Shown one piece after another: positions 35,378 to 43,968 of a DNA stretch of 64,000 bases; the first letter of the stretch is position 1, and each line of letters starts with the position of its first letter. The position numbers and the translations under genes are program-made. The DNA comes from Streptomyces gelaticus (lineage in GTDB: Bacteria > Actinomycetota > Actinomycetes > Streptomycetales > Streptomycetaceae): contig NZ_BMTF01000002.1 in assembly GCF_014649535.1 (NCBI RefSeq), positions 248,001 through 312,000 on the forward strand, given 5' to 3'. Below the pieces are notes generated by a model. It was not told where the DNA came from. It saw nothing but the letters and a program-made list of their open reading frames with translations, and made no database searches.

Positions 35378-36021
35378 GCTCCCGTTCCGGACGGCGCGCC
35401 GCTCGCGGGCAGCGACACCCCGCGCCCCGCGAAGAAGCGCTCGAAGTCGGGCAGTGCGAGCTCTGCGGCCCGCGTCCCCGCCGTCGTGCCCGACGGGTTG
35501 TGGAAGTGGACGCCCGTGCCGTCGGCCGTACGGGACGTCAGCAGCAGCAGATGCCCGCCCCGCCCCGGAGCCGGCCGCCCGGGGTACCGGATTCCGTGGT
35601 GCACCGAAGCCATGACCGTACGGCCGCCGTCCAGCAGACCAGGAATCTCCTCCGGTGTGAGACGGGGGTGCACCATGGCGTCCACGCCGTGCACCTCGCG
35701 TGCGTACTCGGCGAAGGGGGCGTAGATCAGCCCCCGGATCCCGCCCTGCGCGTCCTCGGTGTACGCGCCGTACCGGAGCGCCCCGTCGCGCAGCGCGAAC
35801 AGGGACGGGGCCCCGGCGCCGAGCGCCATGCGCAGGCAGGTCATACCGCACAGATGACCCGCCCAGCGCGCGTACTCGGCCGGTGACCGCGCCCCCGAAT
35901 CCGCCCACGCCGGGTCGGTGGCCGGATCGAGCCCGTCCTCCACGATCGGGCCGACCAGCCCGGACGAGGCGAACTGGGTATGGACGGGAAAGCGGCACGT
36001 GGAGCAGGTCACCGGGGGCAT
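35362..36021 (-). CDS. C39-like cysteine peptidase family protein
   Basis: 219 residues. A papain-like C39 layout is visible: Cys in LCGMTCLRMAL (about residue 60), His in GGHLLLLTS (about 156) and HNPSG (about 173) as the third member. A CxxC pair near the N-terminus (CSTC) may bind zinc or form a disulphide. No transporter domain is attached, so it is a free-standing Peptidase_C39_2-type protein and its substrate is unknown. The ATG is 4 bp after the aminotransferase stop, so the two genes form an operon. Confidence 0.75.
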   Translation of the reverse strand: MPPVTCSTCRFPVHTQFASSGLVGPIVEDGLDPATDPAWADSGARSPAEYARWAGHLCGMTCLRMALGAGAPSLFALRDGALRYGAYTEDAQGGIRGLIYAPFAEYAREVHGVDAMVHPRLTPEEIPGLLDGGRTVMASVHHGIRYPGRPAPGRGGHLLLLTSRTADGTGVHFHNPSGTTAGTRAAELALPDFERFFAGRGVSLPASGAPSGTGAGPGA

Positions 36022-36025
36022 CCGA

Positions 36026-37237
36026 TCACTGGCGGTATCCGGTCAGGAAGCGGCCGATGCGGCTGATCGCCGCGTCGAGATCGTCAGCGTACGGGAGGGT
36101 GAGGATCCGGAAGTGGTCGGGCCGCGGCCAGTTGAAGCCGGTTCCCTGCACGACCTGGATCTTCTCCCGCAGCAGCAGATCCAGTACGAACTTCTCGTCG
36201 TCGACGATGCGGTGCACCTTCGGGTCGAGGCGCGGGAACGCGTACAGCGCGCCCTTCGGCTTCACGCACGACACCCCGGGGATCTCGTTCAGCTTCTCCC
36301 AGGCGCGGTTGCGCTGTTCGTGCAGCCTGCCGCCCGGCACGACCAGCTCCCGGATCGACTGCCGGCCGCCGAGCGCGGCCTGAATGGCGTACTGCGCGGG
36401 TGCGTTGGGGCACAGACGCATGGAGGCGAGCGTGGTCAGCCCCTCCAGATAGCTGCGGGCGTGCTGCTGCGGGCCGGAGACCACCATCCAGCCGGAGCGG
36501 AACCCCGCCACGCGGTACGTCTTCGACAGACCGCTGAACGTGAGGCAGACCAGGTCGGGGGCGAGGGCCGCCACGCTGTGGTGCTCGGCGTCGTCGTACA
36601 GGATCTGGTCATAGATCTCGTCGGCGAACACCATCAGGCCGTGCCTGCGCGCCAGATCGAGGATGCCGTCGAGAATCTCGCGCGGGTAGACGGCGCCGGT
36701 CGGATTGTTCGGGTTGATGATCACGACGGCTCTGGTGCGGCCGGTGATCTTCGAGGCCATGTCGGCGAGGTCCGGATTCCAGTCCGACGCCTCGTCGCAG
36801 GCGTAGTGCACGGGCTTGCCGCCCGCGAGGGTCACCACCGCGGTCCACAGCGGGTAGTCGGGGGACGGGACGAGCACCTCGTCGCCGTCCTCCAGCAGTG
36901 CCTGGACGGCCATCGAGATCAGTTCGGAGACGCCGTTGCCGAGGAAGATGTCGTCGACCCCGACGTCCGCCAGCCCCATCGCCTGGTAGCGCTGCGCCAC
37001 CGCCCGGCGGGCGGACAGGATGCCGCGCGAATCCGTGTACCCATGGGCCTGGGGAAGCATCCGGATCATGTCCTGGACGATCTCCTCCGGCGCCTCGAAA
37101 CCGAAGAGCGCGGGGTTGCCCGTGTTGAGCCGGAGCACGCTGTGGCCCGCCTCCTCCAGGGCGTTGGCGTGCTCGATGACCGGGCCCCGGATCTCGTAAC
37201 AGACCTCGTCGAGCTTGCTGGACTGCCGGAACTCCAT
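36026..37237 (-). CDS. Pyridoxal-phosphate aminotransferase (AlaA/AspC-like)
   Basis: 403 residues of fold type I, class I/II. The PLP lysine is about Lys239 in SGLSKTYRVAGFRSGW; other family motifs are NTGNPALFGFEAPEEI near the N-terminus, NPNNPTGAVYPRE and FADEIYDQILYD. The sequence is closest in style to the alanine/valine aminotransferases AlaA/YfbQ, which move amino groups between alanine and 2-oxoglutarate. The ATG at 37237 has GGGGAGG at about 8 nt. It is divergent from an HxlR regulator with two inverted-repeat operators between them, and co-transcribed with the C39-like gene. Confidence 0.92.
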   Translation of the reverse strand: MEFRQSSKLDEVCYEIRGPVIEHANALEEAGHSVLRLNTGNPALFGFEAPEEIVQDMIRMLPQAHGYTDSRGILSARRAVAQRYQAMGLADVGVDDIFLGNGVSELISMAVQALLEDGDEVLVPSPDYPLWTAVVTLAGGKPVHYACDEASDWNPDLADMASKITGRTRAVVIINPNNPTGAVYPREILDGILDLARRHGLMVFADEIYDQILYDDAEHHSVAALAPDLVCLTFSGLSKTYRVAGFRSGWMVVSGPQQHARSYLEGLTTLASMRLCPNAPAQYAIQAALGGRQSIRELVVPGGRLHEQRNRAWEKLNEIPGVSCVKPKGALYAFPRLDPKVHRIVDDEKFVLDLLLREKIQVVQGTGFNWPRPDHFRILTLPYADDLDAAISRIGRFLTGYRQ

Positions 37238-37266
37238 GCGGTGGCCTCCCCGACCTGATTGCGATA

Positions 37267-37302
37267 CTTGGTTTTACCAAGCTCGGGCTTGGAAAGTCCA
37301 AC
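37267..37302. promoter_or_regulatory. Two phased operators for the HxlR regulator
   Basis: Site 1 is CTTGG-N5-CCAAG (37267-37281), site 2 is CTTGG-N5-CCAAC (37288-37302). Their starts are 21 bp apart, two DNA turns, so both face the same side. Site 2 overlaps the CTTGGA/TTGGAA -35 of the regulator gene. The arrangement suggests cooperative binding and control of both divergent genes. Confidence 0.7.
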
Positions 37303-37323
37303 ATCATGTCTAGACTGCGTCGC

Positions 37324-37992
37324 ATGCCACGTCAGCAACAGTCCGCAACACGCCCGGTCCGCCGCCGGAGCTACGACCAGTTCTGCGCCACCGCGCGTGC
37401 CCTCGATTCCGTGGGCGACCGGTGGACCCTGCTGATCGTCCGTGAACTGCTGGCGGGCCCCCGCCGCTACACCGACCTCCATGCCGATCTGCCGGGCGTC
37501 AGCACGGATGTGCTCGCCTCCCGGCTCAGGGACATGGAGCAGAGCGGCCTCGCCACCCGTCGGCGGCTCCCGCCGCCCGCCGCCGCCTCGGTCTACGAAC
37601 TGACCGCGCGCGGCCGCGACTTGATGCCGGTGCTCGCCGCGCTCGCCGAGTGGGGTGCGCCCGCGCTGGCCGAACGGCGGGCCACCGACGCGGTGCGGGC
37701 CCACTGGTTCGCGCTCCCGCTGCTGCGCGCGCTGGACGGGCTGACCCATCCGGGGATCGTCGAAGTTCACCTGGACGAGGGCGAGTTCCATGTGCGTGCC
37801 GGTGGTGCGCAGGACGGAGCGGCGGTCTACGGGGACGGCCTTGCCGCCCGCGCCGACGCCCGTGTCGCACTCGATATCGAGGTCTGCCTGGAGCTGGCGC
37901 GGGGCGGGCTGACCCTGGCCGAGGCCGTCAAGGACGGGCGCGTCGAGGTGTCGGGCGACGGGCCGCTCGCCGCCGAGCTGCGCGGCGAGTGA
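37324..37992 (+). CDS. HxlR family winged-helix regulator
   Basis: 222 residues. The HxlR winged helix (about 16-105) has CATARALDSVGDRWTLLIVRE, GPRRYTDLHADLPGVSTDVL and RLRDMEQSGLATRR. The C-terminal 100 residues resemble the SCP2 sterol-carrier-like domain attached to many actinobacterial HxlR proteins and may bind a hydrophobic ligand. I chose the ATG at 37324 because the TAGACT at 37311-37316 lies 7 nt upstream, giving a leaderless mRNA; an ATG at 37306 would precede the -10. It faces the aminotransferase gene across two operators. Confidence 0.9.
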   Translation: MPRQQQSATRPVRRRSYDQFCATARALDSVGDRWTLLIVRELLAGPRRYTDLHADLPGVSTDVLASRLRDMEQSGLATRRRLPPPAAASVYELTARGRDLMPVLAALAEWGAPALAERRATDAVRAHWFALPLLRALDGLTHPGIVEVHLDEGEFHVRAGGAQDGAAVYGDGLAARADARVALDIEVCLELARGGLTLAEAVKDGRVEVSGDGPLAAELRGE

Positions 37993-38058
37993 CGGCCCGG
38001 CCCGAAGGGTCGACCGCCACCGGCTCCGGTGCGGCCACCGGCGGCGGTCGGCCGGACG

Positions 38059-38424
38059 TCAGTTGGCGAGCGTCTCCCCGTACGCCCCGAAGCCGGAGAT
38101 CACCAGCCCGTCCCGGAAGGTCAGCACCTCACTGACCCGGCCACCGATCTGGTTGCGGTAGTCGATCACCAGGGCGTGGACGCTCGCCCGGACGTCCACC
38201 AGCTCGAACCGCAGCTCGGGGATGCGCTCCAGACCCGTGGCCCAGTACGCGCGCAGCGCCTCCTTGCCGTGCACCGTGCCGGACGCGTCGCCGGTCATCT
38301 GCGCGATGACAGGTGAGCTGAACGTCACGTCCTCGTGATAGTGCGTCAGAATGCGTTCCAGATCATGGGAGTTCCAGCCGTCCAGCCACTCGGCGGCGAA
38401 CGTGCGGGCGAATTCGAGGTCCAT
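38059..38424 (-). CDS. NTF2-like / SnoaL family protein
   Basis: 121 residues with the NTF2-like cone-fold pattern: FAAEWLDGWNSHDLERILTHYHEDVTFSSP, then GKEALRAYWATGLERIPEL and a closing strand ISGFGAYGE. Such proteins can be small isomerases or ligand-binding proteins; I cannot tell which. A ribosome-binding site is weak. It is convergent with the hxlR gene. The 282-bp gap to the next gene (38425-38706) shows no feature that I can support. Confidence 0.8.
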   Translation of the reverse strand: MDLEFARTFAAEWLDGWNSHDLERILTHYHEDVTFSSPVIAQMTGDASGTVHGKEALRAYWATGLERIPELRFELVDVRASVHALVIDYRNQIGGRVSEVLTFRDGLVISGFGAYGETLAN

Positions 38425-38706
38425 GGGGAAGATCGTAGGAGGCGGACGCGCCGGGGACGGAGCGTTTTCGGGCGACGGGGAATGGCGGCCTGAACGGGGA
38501 GGACCGTGGGATCCGACGGGCGGGTGTGCACTCGGCCCGGCGCGGCGCGCCGCGTTCGCGCAGGAGCTGGTGGGGCGTTCACCGCGTGCTGCCCGGCCCA
38601 CGGGCGGAACTGCGGGGATCGCTCGGCCGGTTTCCGGATCGGCGCGGCGGGGACCGGTGAGGCGGCGCGGACGCGACGGGAGCCGGCGCAGCGTGATGAT
38701 GGTGGG

Positions 38707-39363
38707 GTGCGATTCGAAGCGATCACGTGGGAGCGGCTGGCCGAGGCCTTCGCCGCACATGCCGATGCCCTCGGAGCCGGCGACGGCGGGCCCTGGCTGA
38801 AGGTCGCCGTCGACGGCGCTCCGGCGGCCCGTACCGGGGAACTGGCCGAGCACGTCGCACAGGCGCTGCGGGTCCGGGGCCGTGCGGTGCTGGTCGTGTC
38901 CACCGAGGGATTCCTGCGGCCGGCGAGCCTGCGGTACGAGTACGGCAAGGAGGACCCCGACTCGTACTACGACAGCTGGTTCGACACGGGCGCGCTGTGG
39001 CGCGAGGTCTTCGGGCCGCTGGAGGCCGGCGGGAGCGGACGGGTGCTGCCCGATCTCTGGGATCCGGCGACCGACCGGGCCACCCGCAGCCCGTACCGCT
39101 CGCTGCCCGAGGGCGGAGTGCTGGTGGTGCACGGCCCGTTGCTGCTGGGGCACTGGTTCCCGTTCGATCTGAGTGTCCATCTGCGGCTGTCGCCGGGCGC
39201 GCTGCGGCGGCGCACCGAGGAGGGCGAGCGCTGGACCCTGCCCGCTTTCGCGCGGTACGAGGACGAGGCGGCGCCCGGCGACCGCGCGGACGCGGTCGTA
39301 CGGGCCGACGATCCACTGCACCCGGCCTGGACCGGGTGGGCGGGGTCGCGGCCGGACGTGTGA
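38707..39363 (+). CDS. Uridine kinase-like protein with degenerate P-loop
   Basis: 218 residues resembling actinobacterial proteins called uridine kinase: VSTEGFLRPASLRYEYGKEDPDSYYDSWFD, then LPDLWDPATDRATRSPYRSLPEGG and VLVVHGPLLLG. The expected Walker A (GxxxxGKS/T) is replaced by VDGAPAARTGELAE, which lacks the Lys, so kinase activity is doubtful. The GTG at 38707 is used because conservation starts there; GGTGGG is close upstream. The neighbour on the right (convergent) is a PfkB kinase next to psuG, which also concerns nucleosides. Confidence 0.75.
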   Translation: MRFEAITWERLAEAFAAHADALGAGDGGPWLKVAVDGAPAARTGELAEHVAQALRVRGRAVLVVSTEGFLRPASLRYEYGKEDPDSYYDSWFDTGALWREVFGPLEAGGSGRVLPDLWDPATDRATRSPYRSLPEGGVLVVHGPLLLGHWFPFDLSVHLRLSPGALRRRTEEGERWTLPAFARYEDEAAPGDRADAVVRADDPLHPAWTGWAGSRPDV

Positions 39364-39426
39364 TCACGGGACGGAGCCGTGGGCCGGTGTTGTGGTCACG
39401 GGCGGGGCCGCGGATCGGTGTTGTGG

Positions 39427-40341
39427 TCATGGGGTGGGCCTTCGTCCTGGGCCGGGGCGGCCGCCCACGGTGGCGACCGCCTCCGCTCCCGCCCGGCAGC
39501 CCGCTGCCACGGCCGAGGCGTCGTCCGCCCCCGCCAGGTGCGCCGCGAGGAAGCCGCCGGTGAAGGCATCGCCCGCACCGGTCGAGTCCACCGCTCCGCG
39601 CACCAGGACAGCCGGGACGTGCCCGGTCACCGCGCCCGCGACGGCGAGCAGCGCCCCGCTCTCGCCGAGCGTGACGACCACCCGGCCGGCCTGGAGGCTC
39701 AACTTGGCCGCCGCGTCGGCGGGCTCGGGCAGCCCGGTGAGCAGCCGGGCCTCGTCCGCGTTGGGCAGCAGCAGATCGGCGCCCTCCGCGGCGGCCAGGA
39801 ACCGGTCGGCGCCCAACTCGGCGAGGAAGCCGGCCGAGGCCGGATCGATGCTCACCGGGATCCGTCGCCGCCGCGCCTCCCGCAGGGCGAGCAGGGCCGT
39901 CGCCCGGCTCGTCGCGGCGAAGAGGAGGTAGCCGGAGAGGTGGAGATGCGCGACGCCGTCCAGCATCGACGGTGACCAGTCGTCGGGGCAGAGACGGAGC
40001 ACGGCACCGCTGTCGGTGAGGAAGGTGCGCTCGGCGGCGGAGTCGACCAGCGCGACGACGGTGGCGGTCGGCACGTCGTCGTCCACGGCCAGCAGGCTGC
40101 GCACCCCCGCCCGCCGCAGCGCATCCCGGTGCCAGTCCGCGCTGTCGGCGCCGACTCTGGCCAGCAGCCGTACGTCGGCGCATCCCGAACGTGCCGCCCA
40201 GCAGGCGACGTTGGCCCCCGCCCCGCCGGGCAGGGTGCGGATCCGGGCCGCGGTGTCCGTACCGCGGACCAGGGCCGTCGCGTGCCGGGCCACCACATCC
40301 GTGACCACGTCCCCGACGACGAGCAGGCCCCCGTCGGTCAT
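39427..40341 (-). CDS. PfkB family carbohydrate kinase, probable pseudouridine kinase
   Basis: 304 residues of the ribokinase/PfkB family: GGAGANVACWAARSG near residues 39-53 and the C-terminal catalytic DSTGAGDAFTGGFLAA with Asp about 256. Its ATG overlaps the stop of psuG as a 4-bp ATGA. PsuK phosphorylates pseudouridine and PsuG then splits the phosphate ester to uracil and ribose 5-phosphate, so the pairing makes pseudouridine the best substrate guess. A generic sugar kinase remains possible. Confidence 0.85.
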   Translation of the reverse strand: MTDGGLLVVGDVVTDVVARHATALVRGTDTAARIRTLPGGAGANVACWAARSGCADVRLLARVGADSADWHRDALRRAGVRSLLAVDDDVPTATVVALVDSAAERTFLTDSGAVLRLCPDDWSPSMLDGVAHLHLSGYLLFAATSRATALLALREARRRRIPVSIDPASAGFLAELGADRFLAAAEGADLLLPNADEARLLTGLPEPADAAAKLSLQAGRVVVTLGESGALLAVAGAVTGHVPAVLVRGAVDSTGAGDAFTGGFLAAHLAGADDASAVAAGCRAGAEAVATVGGRPGPGRRPTP

Positions 40342-41309
40342 CGCCGGGCCGCCGGGTCCTGGGGCGCGGTGGCCCACGCGCCGGAGATCCGTGCGGCAAG
40401 CGACACGTTTCCGCGCACGGCCGCCAGATTGGCCTCCAGCGAAGCGCCCCCGGTTCCCCGCACCAGACGGTCCAGCAGGAACGGTGTGACGGCCTGGCCC
40501 TCGATGCCGCGTTCCCGGCACTCCTCCAGCGCCTCGGTCAGCACACGGTCGTGGAGCGCGGGATCCAACTGGTCCGCCACGGACACGGGATTGGCGACGA
40601 TCAGCGCGGAGCCGGGACCGCCGAGCACGTCCTGGGCCCGCATCACCTCCGCGACCTCCCCGGGCGTCCGCACCGTCCAGTCGACCGGCTCGCCCGAACT
40701 GGTCAGATAGAAGCCGGGGAAGCGGTCGGTGCCGTAGCCGAGCACCGTGACGCCCAGCGTCTCCAGGCGCTGGAGCGTGGCCGGGACGTCCAGGATCGAC
40801 TTCACCCCCGCACACACCACGGTGATGCCGGTCCGTGCGAGGAGCCGGAGATCGGCGGACTCGTCCTGGGTGCGGGTCCACTCCCGGTGCACGCCGCCGA
40901 GGCCGCCGGTCGCGAAGACGCGCAGGCCGGCGCGGGCGGCCAGGAACGCCGTCGCGGACACGGTCGTCGCCCCGCTCGCGCCCGTCGCCAGGGCCGGCGC
41001 GAGGTCCCGGTGCCCCAGCTTCCGCATCGCGGGGTCCGTGGCGACCCGCTCCAACTGGCCCTTGGCCAGGCCGATGTGGGCCCTTCCGTCGAGTACGGCG
41101 ATGGTCGCGGGCACCGCGCCCGCGGACCGGACGAGCCCTTCGAGCTCCTCGGCGACCCGCAGATTGCGCGGGCGCGGCAGGCCATGGGCGATGATCGTCG
41201 ACTCCAGGGCCACGACGGGGTGGTGCGTGGCGAGGGCCGCCCGTACCTCGGTGGAGAGGGCGGGGGCGCAGGGATGTGCGCTGTGCGACGCGTTGGATGA
41301 CATGTCCAC
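40338..41309 (-). CDS. psuG: Pseudouridine-5'-phosphate glycosidase
   Basis: 323 residues of the PsuG/indigoidine synthase A-like family, which breaks the C-glycosidic bond of pseudouridine 5'-phosphate reversibly. Motifs: VALESTIIAHGLPRP near residues 33-47, ATIAVLDGRAHIGL, KLGHRDLAPALATG with the probable catalytic Lys, ATGGLGGVHRE, VVCAGVKSILDVPATLQ and GYGTDRFPGFYLTSSG. The length is standard. It overlaps the downstream PfkB kinase gene by 4 bp. An ATG two codons further in (41303) is equally possible. Confidence 0.94.
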   Translation of the reverse strand: MDMSSNASHSAHPCAPALSTEVRAALATHHPVVALESTIIAHGLPRPRNLRVAEELEGLVRSAGAVPATIAVLDGRAHIGLAKGQLERVATDPAMRKLGHRDLAPALATGASGATTVSATAFLAARAGLRVFATGGLGGVHREWTRTQDESADLRLLARTGITVVCAGVKSILDVPATLQRLETLGVTVLGYGTDRFPGFYLTSSGEPVDWTVRTPGEVAEVMRAQDVLGGPGSALIVANPVSVADQLDPALHDRVLTEALEECRERGIEGQAVTPFLLDRLVRGTGGASLEANLAAVRGNVSLAARISGAWATAPQDPAARR

Positions 41310-41492
41310 ATCTCTGTCGCGGGCGCGGGCGCCTCAAACGTGCGCCCGGGGAGGCGGCCTGTGCGGGACGGCCGGGCGGGACCGCTGGGCGGGACCGCTG
41401 GGCGGGCGGCCGGGCCGGCCGGGATTCCGTCGACCGGCTTTGGCGCATCCTGCCGCCGAGTCGCCTTTCAGTGGTCGCTAAGGTGACCGGCC

Positions 41493-41855
41493 ATGACCAC
41501 ATTTGATCAAGCTCCCGCGTCGTTCGTCGTACACATTCCGGATGCCGAACTCGAACCGGAACCGCTCGACCCCGCCCAGATCGTCTCGGGCGAGCCCGTG
41601 GTGACCGGCAAGGTGCTCTGGGAGTCCCCCGACGGCAAGCAGGTGCGCGGGATCTGGCAGATCACGCCCGGCGTGGTCACCGACACCGAGGCCAACGAAC
41701 TCTTCGTGGTCGTCAGCGGGCGCGCGACCGTGGTGGTCGAGGGCGGCGCGACGCTGGAGCTCGGGCCCGGGGACGCCTGCGTGCTGCGCGAGGGCGACCG
41801 TACGACGTGGACCGTGCACGAGACGCTGCGCAAGGCGTACCACATCAGCCTCTGA
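41493..41855 (+). CDS. Cupin domain protein
   Basis: 120 residues forming one small double-stranded beta-helix: GKQVRGIWQITPGVVTDTEANELFVVVSGRATVV then LELGPGDACVLREGDRTTW, the two cupin motifs in reduced form. The first motif has a Glu but few His residues, so metal binding is uncertain. A TAAGGT box lies 8 nt before the ATG, suggesting a very short or absent leader. It is divergent from psuG. Function is unknown. Confidence 0.82.
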   Translation: MTTFDQAPASFVVHIPDAELEPEPLDPAQIVSGEPVVTGKVLWESPDGKQVRGIWQITPGVVTDTEANELFVVVSGRATVVVEGGATLELGPGDACVLREGDRTTWTVHETLRKAYHISL

Positions 41856-41872
41856 AGCTCCTGGAGCTGCCC

Positions 41873-41935
41873 AAAGCTCCGGGAGGACCGAGAGCCCCAG
41901 GAGCCCCGGGGTCCCAGGAGGGGGCCGGGAGCTTT
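41873..41935. terminator. Bidirectional terminator between cupin and MFS genes
   Basis: AAAGCTCCGG (from 41873) pairs with CCGGGAGCTTT (to 41935) with one bulge; the intervening bases contain further GGGAG/CCCC pairing. It lies in the gap between two convergent genes. Confidence 0.45.
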
Positions 41936-41942
41936 AGGAGCC

Positions 41943-43262
41943 TCAGGCGTCGTGTGGCGACGCCGGTGCCGTGGGCCGGGCGAGTGCCCGGCGCAGCGCC
42001 AGCGCCGCCATCGGCAGCAGCAGACACGCTCCGACCACGTTCAGCCAGCCGTAGCTCGCGCGGGCGACGATGACCCCGGCGACGGCTCCGCCGATGCCCG
42101 CCGCCGTGTTCATGGTCAGATCCGACAGCCCCTGCACGGCGGCGCGGGCGGCCTGCGGCACGGAATCGGTGAGCAGCGCCGAACCGGCGACCAGCCCCGC
42201 CGACCAGCCGAGGCCGAGCAGGAAGAGACCGGCCGCGGTCTGCCCGTGACTGGCGCCCGCGGTTCCGGCCAGCAGCGCGGCGCAGGAGAGCAGTCCGACC
42301 GCCAGACCGATCACCGCGAGCCGGCCGAAGCGGTCCGACAGCCAGCCCATCACCGGGGAGAACGCGTACATCCCCGCGATGTGGCCGCTGATGACCAGGC
42401 CGATCAGCTGGAGTCCGGCGCCGTGGTGACCCAGGTCGACCGGGGTCATCACCATGATCGACACCATCGCGGTGTGCGAGACGGCCACCGTCACCAGCGC
42501 CAGCCGTGCCATCGGCGAGGCCCGGACCGCCGCGATTCCGGCACGCAGCGAACGGCCGGCCAGGGATGCTTCGCCCTGCGGCGCCAGCGCCCGCGCCGTC
42601 AGCAGCGGGTCCGGCCGCAGCAGCGCCCCGACCACCACGGCCGCCAGCAGGAAGATCCCGGCCGCGAAGACGAACGGGCCCGCCTGCTCGGATATCGCGG
42701 AGCCGCGGAAGACACGCCCCACCGGGGCGGCGATGTTGGGCCCGAGGACGGAACCGATCGTGGTGGCCCAGATGACGGTGGAGATCGCCCGGCCGCGCCG
42801 GTCGGGCTCGGCCAGATCCGCGGCGGCGAACCGGGCCTGCAGATTGGCCGAGGAACCCGCGCCGAACCCGGCCATGCCGAGCAGCAGCAACGGGAAGCTC
42901 TCCACAAGGGTGGACAGGACCACCAGCCCCGCGCCGAGCGCGCCGATCAGATAGGCCAGTACGAGACCGGGGCGCCGCCCGCGCGCGGTCATCAGCGCGG
43001 CCAGCGGCAGCGAGAGCAGTGCGGTCCCGGTCACCGAAGCGGTCGGGGCCAGGCCGGACAGCGCTTCGGAGCCGCTCACCTCCGTGGCCAGTACGGGCGC
43101 CAGGGCGATACCGATGGGCACGCCGAGGCCGCCGAGTATCTGGCTGCCGATGAGCACCGCGGACGTTCTGCGCCGCAGCCCGGGAAGCTCGGCTGCCAGG
43201 ACCCGGGCTGCGGGGCGGCCGGGCCCGGTGGGGGTGTCAGGTGCATCAAGGGTGTTGGTCAC
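41943..43262 (-). CDS. MFS transporter
   Basis: About 439 residues with twelve hydrophobic segments. The loop between helices 2 and 3 carries ALMTARGRRPGLVLAYLIGALG, a form of the MFS signature, and the matching loop in the second half reads GWLSDRFGRLAVIGLAVG. A cluster SSANLQARFAAADLAEPDRRGRAIS between helices 4 and 5 is typical of drug/metabolite exporters of this type. Substrate is unknown. The start is uncertain: a GTG at 43262 seems best, and another GTG at 43316 would add 18 residues. Confidence 0.85.
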   Translation of the reverse strand: MTNTLDAPDTPTGPGRPAARVLAAELPGLRRRTSAVLIGSQILGGLGVPIGIALAPVLATEVSGSEALSGLAPTASVTGTALLSLPLAALMTARGRRPGLVLAYLIGALGAGLVVLSTLVESFPLLLLGMAGFGAGSSANLQARFAAADLAEPDRRGRAISTVIWATTIGSVLGPNIAAPVGRVFRGSAISEQAGPFVFAAGIFLLAAVVVGALLRPDPLLTARALAPQGEASLAGRSLRAGIAAVRASPMARLALVTVAVSHTAMVSIMVMTPVDLGHHGAGLQLIGLVISGHIAGMYAFSPVMGWLSDRFGRLAVIGLAVGLLSCAALLAGTAGASHGQTAAGLFLLGLGWSAGLVAGSALLTDSVPQAARAAVQGLSDLTMNTAAGIGGAVAGVIVARASYGWLNVVGACLLLPMAALALRRALARPTAPASPHDA

Positions 43263-43379
43263 TGACGAAGTGTGCCAGTCCGTACACGGGTACGAAACCG
43301 GGCCCGGTCCAGGCACGACGTGCCGCCGCGGAGGCGATGACCCCGGGGCCGCTTCGGTGCGAAGACTCCGGCGGCCGGC

Positions 43380-43922
43380 TCAGAACAGCGGCTGCGGCAG
43401 CACGCCCTCCAGCGCCAGCAGCTGCCGCTTGGTGTCGAGCCCTCCGCCGAAACCGCCGAGTCCGCCGTCGCTCTCCACCACCCGGTGGCACGGCACCACC
43501 ACCGGCAGCGGGTTGGACGCCATGGCCACCCCGACCGCCTGCGCGGCACCCGGCCGGCCCACGCGCCCGGCGAGCTCCCCGTATCCGACGACCGTCCCGT
43601 ACGGCACGCCCGTCGCCAGCTCGCGGAGCACCTGGCGGTTGAAGCCGGAGATCAGCGACCAGTCCAGAGCGAGCGAGAACTTCTGCGACGAGCCCGCGAA
43701 GTACGCCGCGAGCTGGCGTACCGGCTCGGCGAGCCGGGCGGAGCCGGGACTCTCCACCGGCTCCGCGCCGAGCCGCGTCCGCAGCTGCCCGACCGCCTTC
43801 TCACGCACCTCGGGGCGGGCGTGGAAGACCACGCTCACCAGGCCCGTGCCGGTCGCGGCAAGGAGCAGCGGGCCGATGCCGCTCCCGACGACGGCCCACT
43901 CGACGACCCCGTTGCTGTTCAT
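43380..43922 (-). CDS. ogt: Methylated-DNA-protein-cysteine methyltransferase
   Basis: 180 residues. The active-site PCHR with alkyl-accepting Cys145 lies in PLPVVVPCHRVV, preceded by GYGELAGRVGRPGAAQAVGVAM, the DNA-binding winged helix. The protein repairs O6-alkylguanine by suicidal transfer of the alkyl group. The ATG at 43922 sits exactly 7 nt after the -10 of a strong PafBC-type damage promoter, so the mRNA is probably leaderless. The gene lies between the MFS transporter and a secreted glycerophosphodiesterase, all on the minus strand. Confidence 0.94.
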   Translation of the reverse strand: MNSNGVVEWAVVGSGIGPLLLAATGTGLVSVVFHARPEVREKAVGQLRTRLGAEPVESPGSARLAEPVRQLAAYFAGSSQKFSLALDWSLISGFNRQVLRELATGVPYGTVVGYGELAGRVGRPGAAQAVGVAMASNPLPVVVPCHRVVESDGGLGGFGGGLDTKRQLLALEGVLPQPLF

Positions 43923-43929
43923 GGGATCC

Positions 43930-43952
43930 ACCGTACGGCCGCCCACTGACAA
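43930..43952 (-). promoter_or_regulatory. PafBC-type damage promoter of ogt
   Basis: Minus strand: TTGTCAGTG (43952-43944), eight bases, TACGGT (43935-43930), a perfect match to TTGTCRGTG-N8-TAnnnT, the RecA-independent DNA-damage promoter defined in mycobacteria. The start codon is 7 nt after the -10. The same two elements occur unchanged at uvrB. Confidence 0.75.
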
Positions 43953-43968
43953 CCGGCCGCGGCCCCGG

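Noticed and set aside
35007-35615. A long open frame across the tRNA-like locus
   Set aside because: It runs through structured RNA and then antisense to the C39-like gene; the translation has no coding character or homology.
35637-36383. Possible lanthipeptide or bacteriocin cluster suggested by the C39-like peptidase
   Set aside because: There is no ABC transporter domain, precursor peptide or modification enzyme nearby; the neighbours are an aminotransferase and a regulator.
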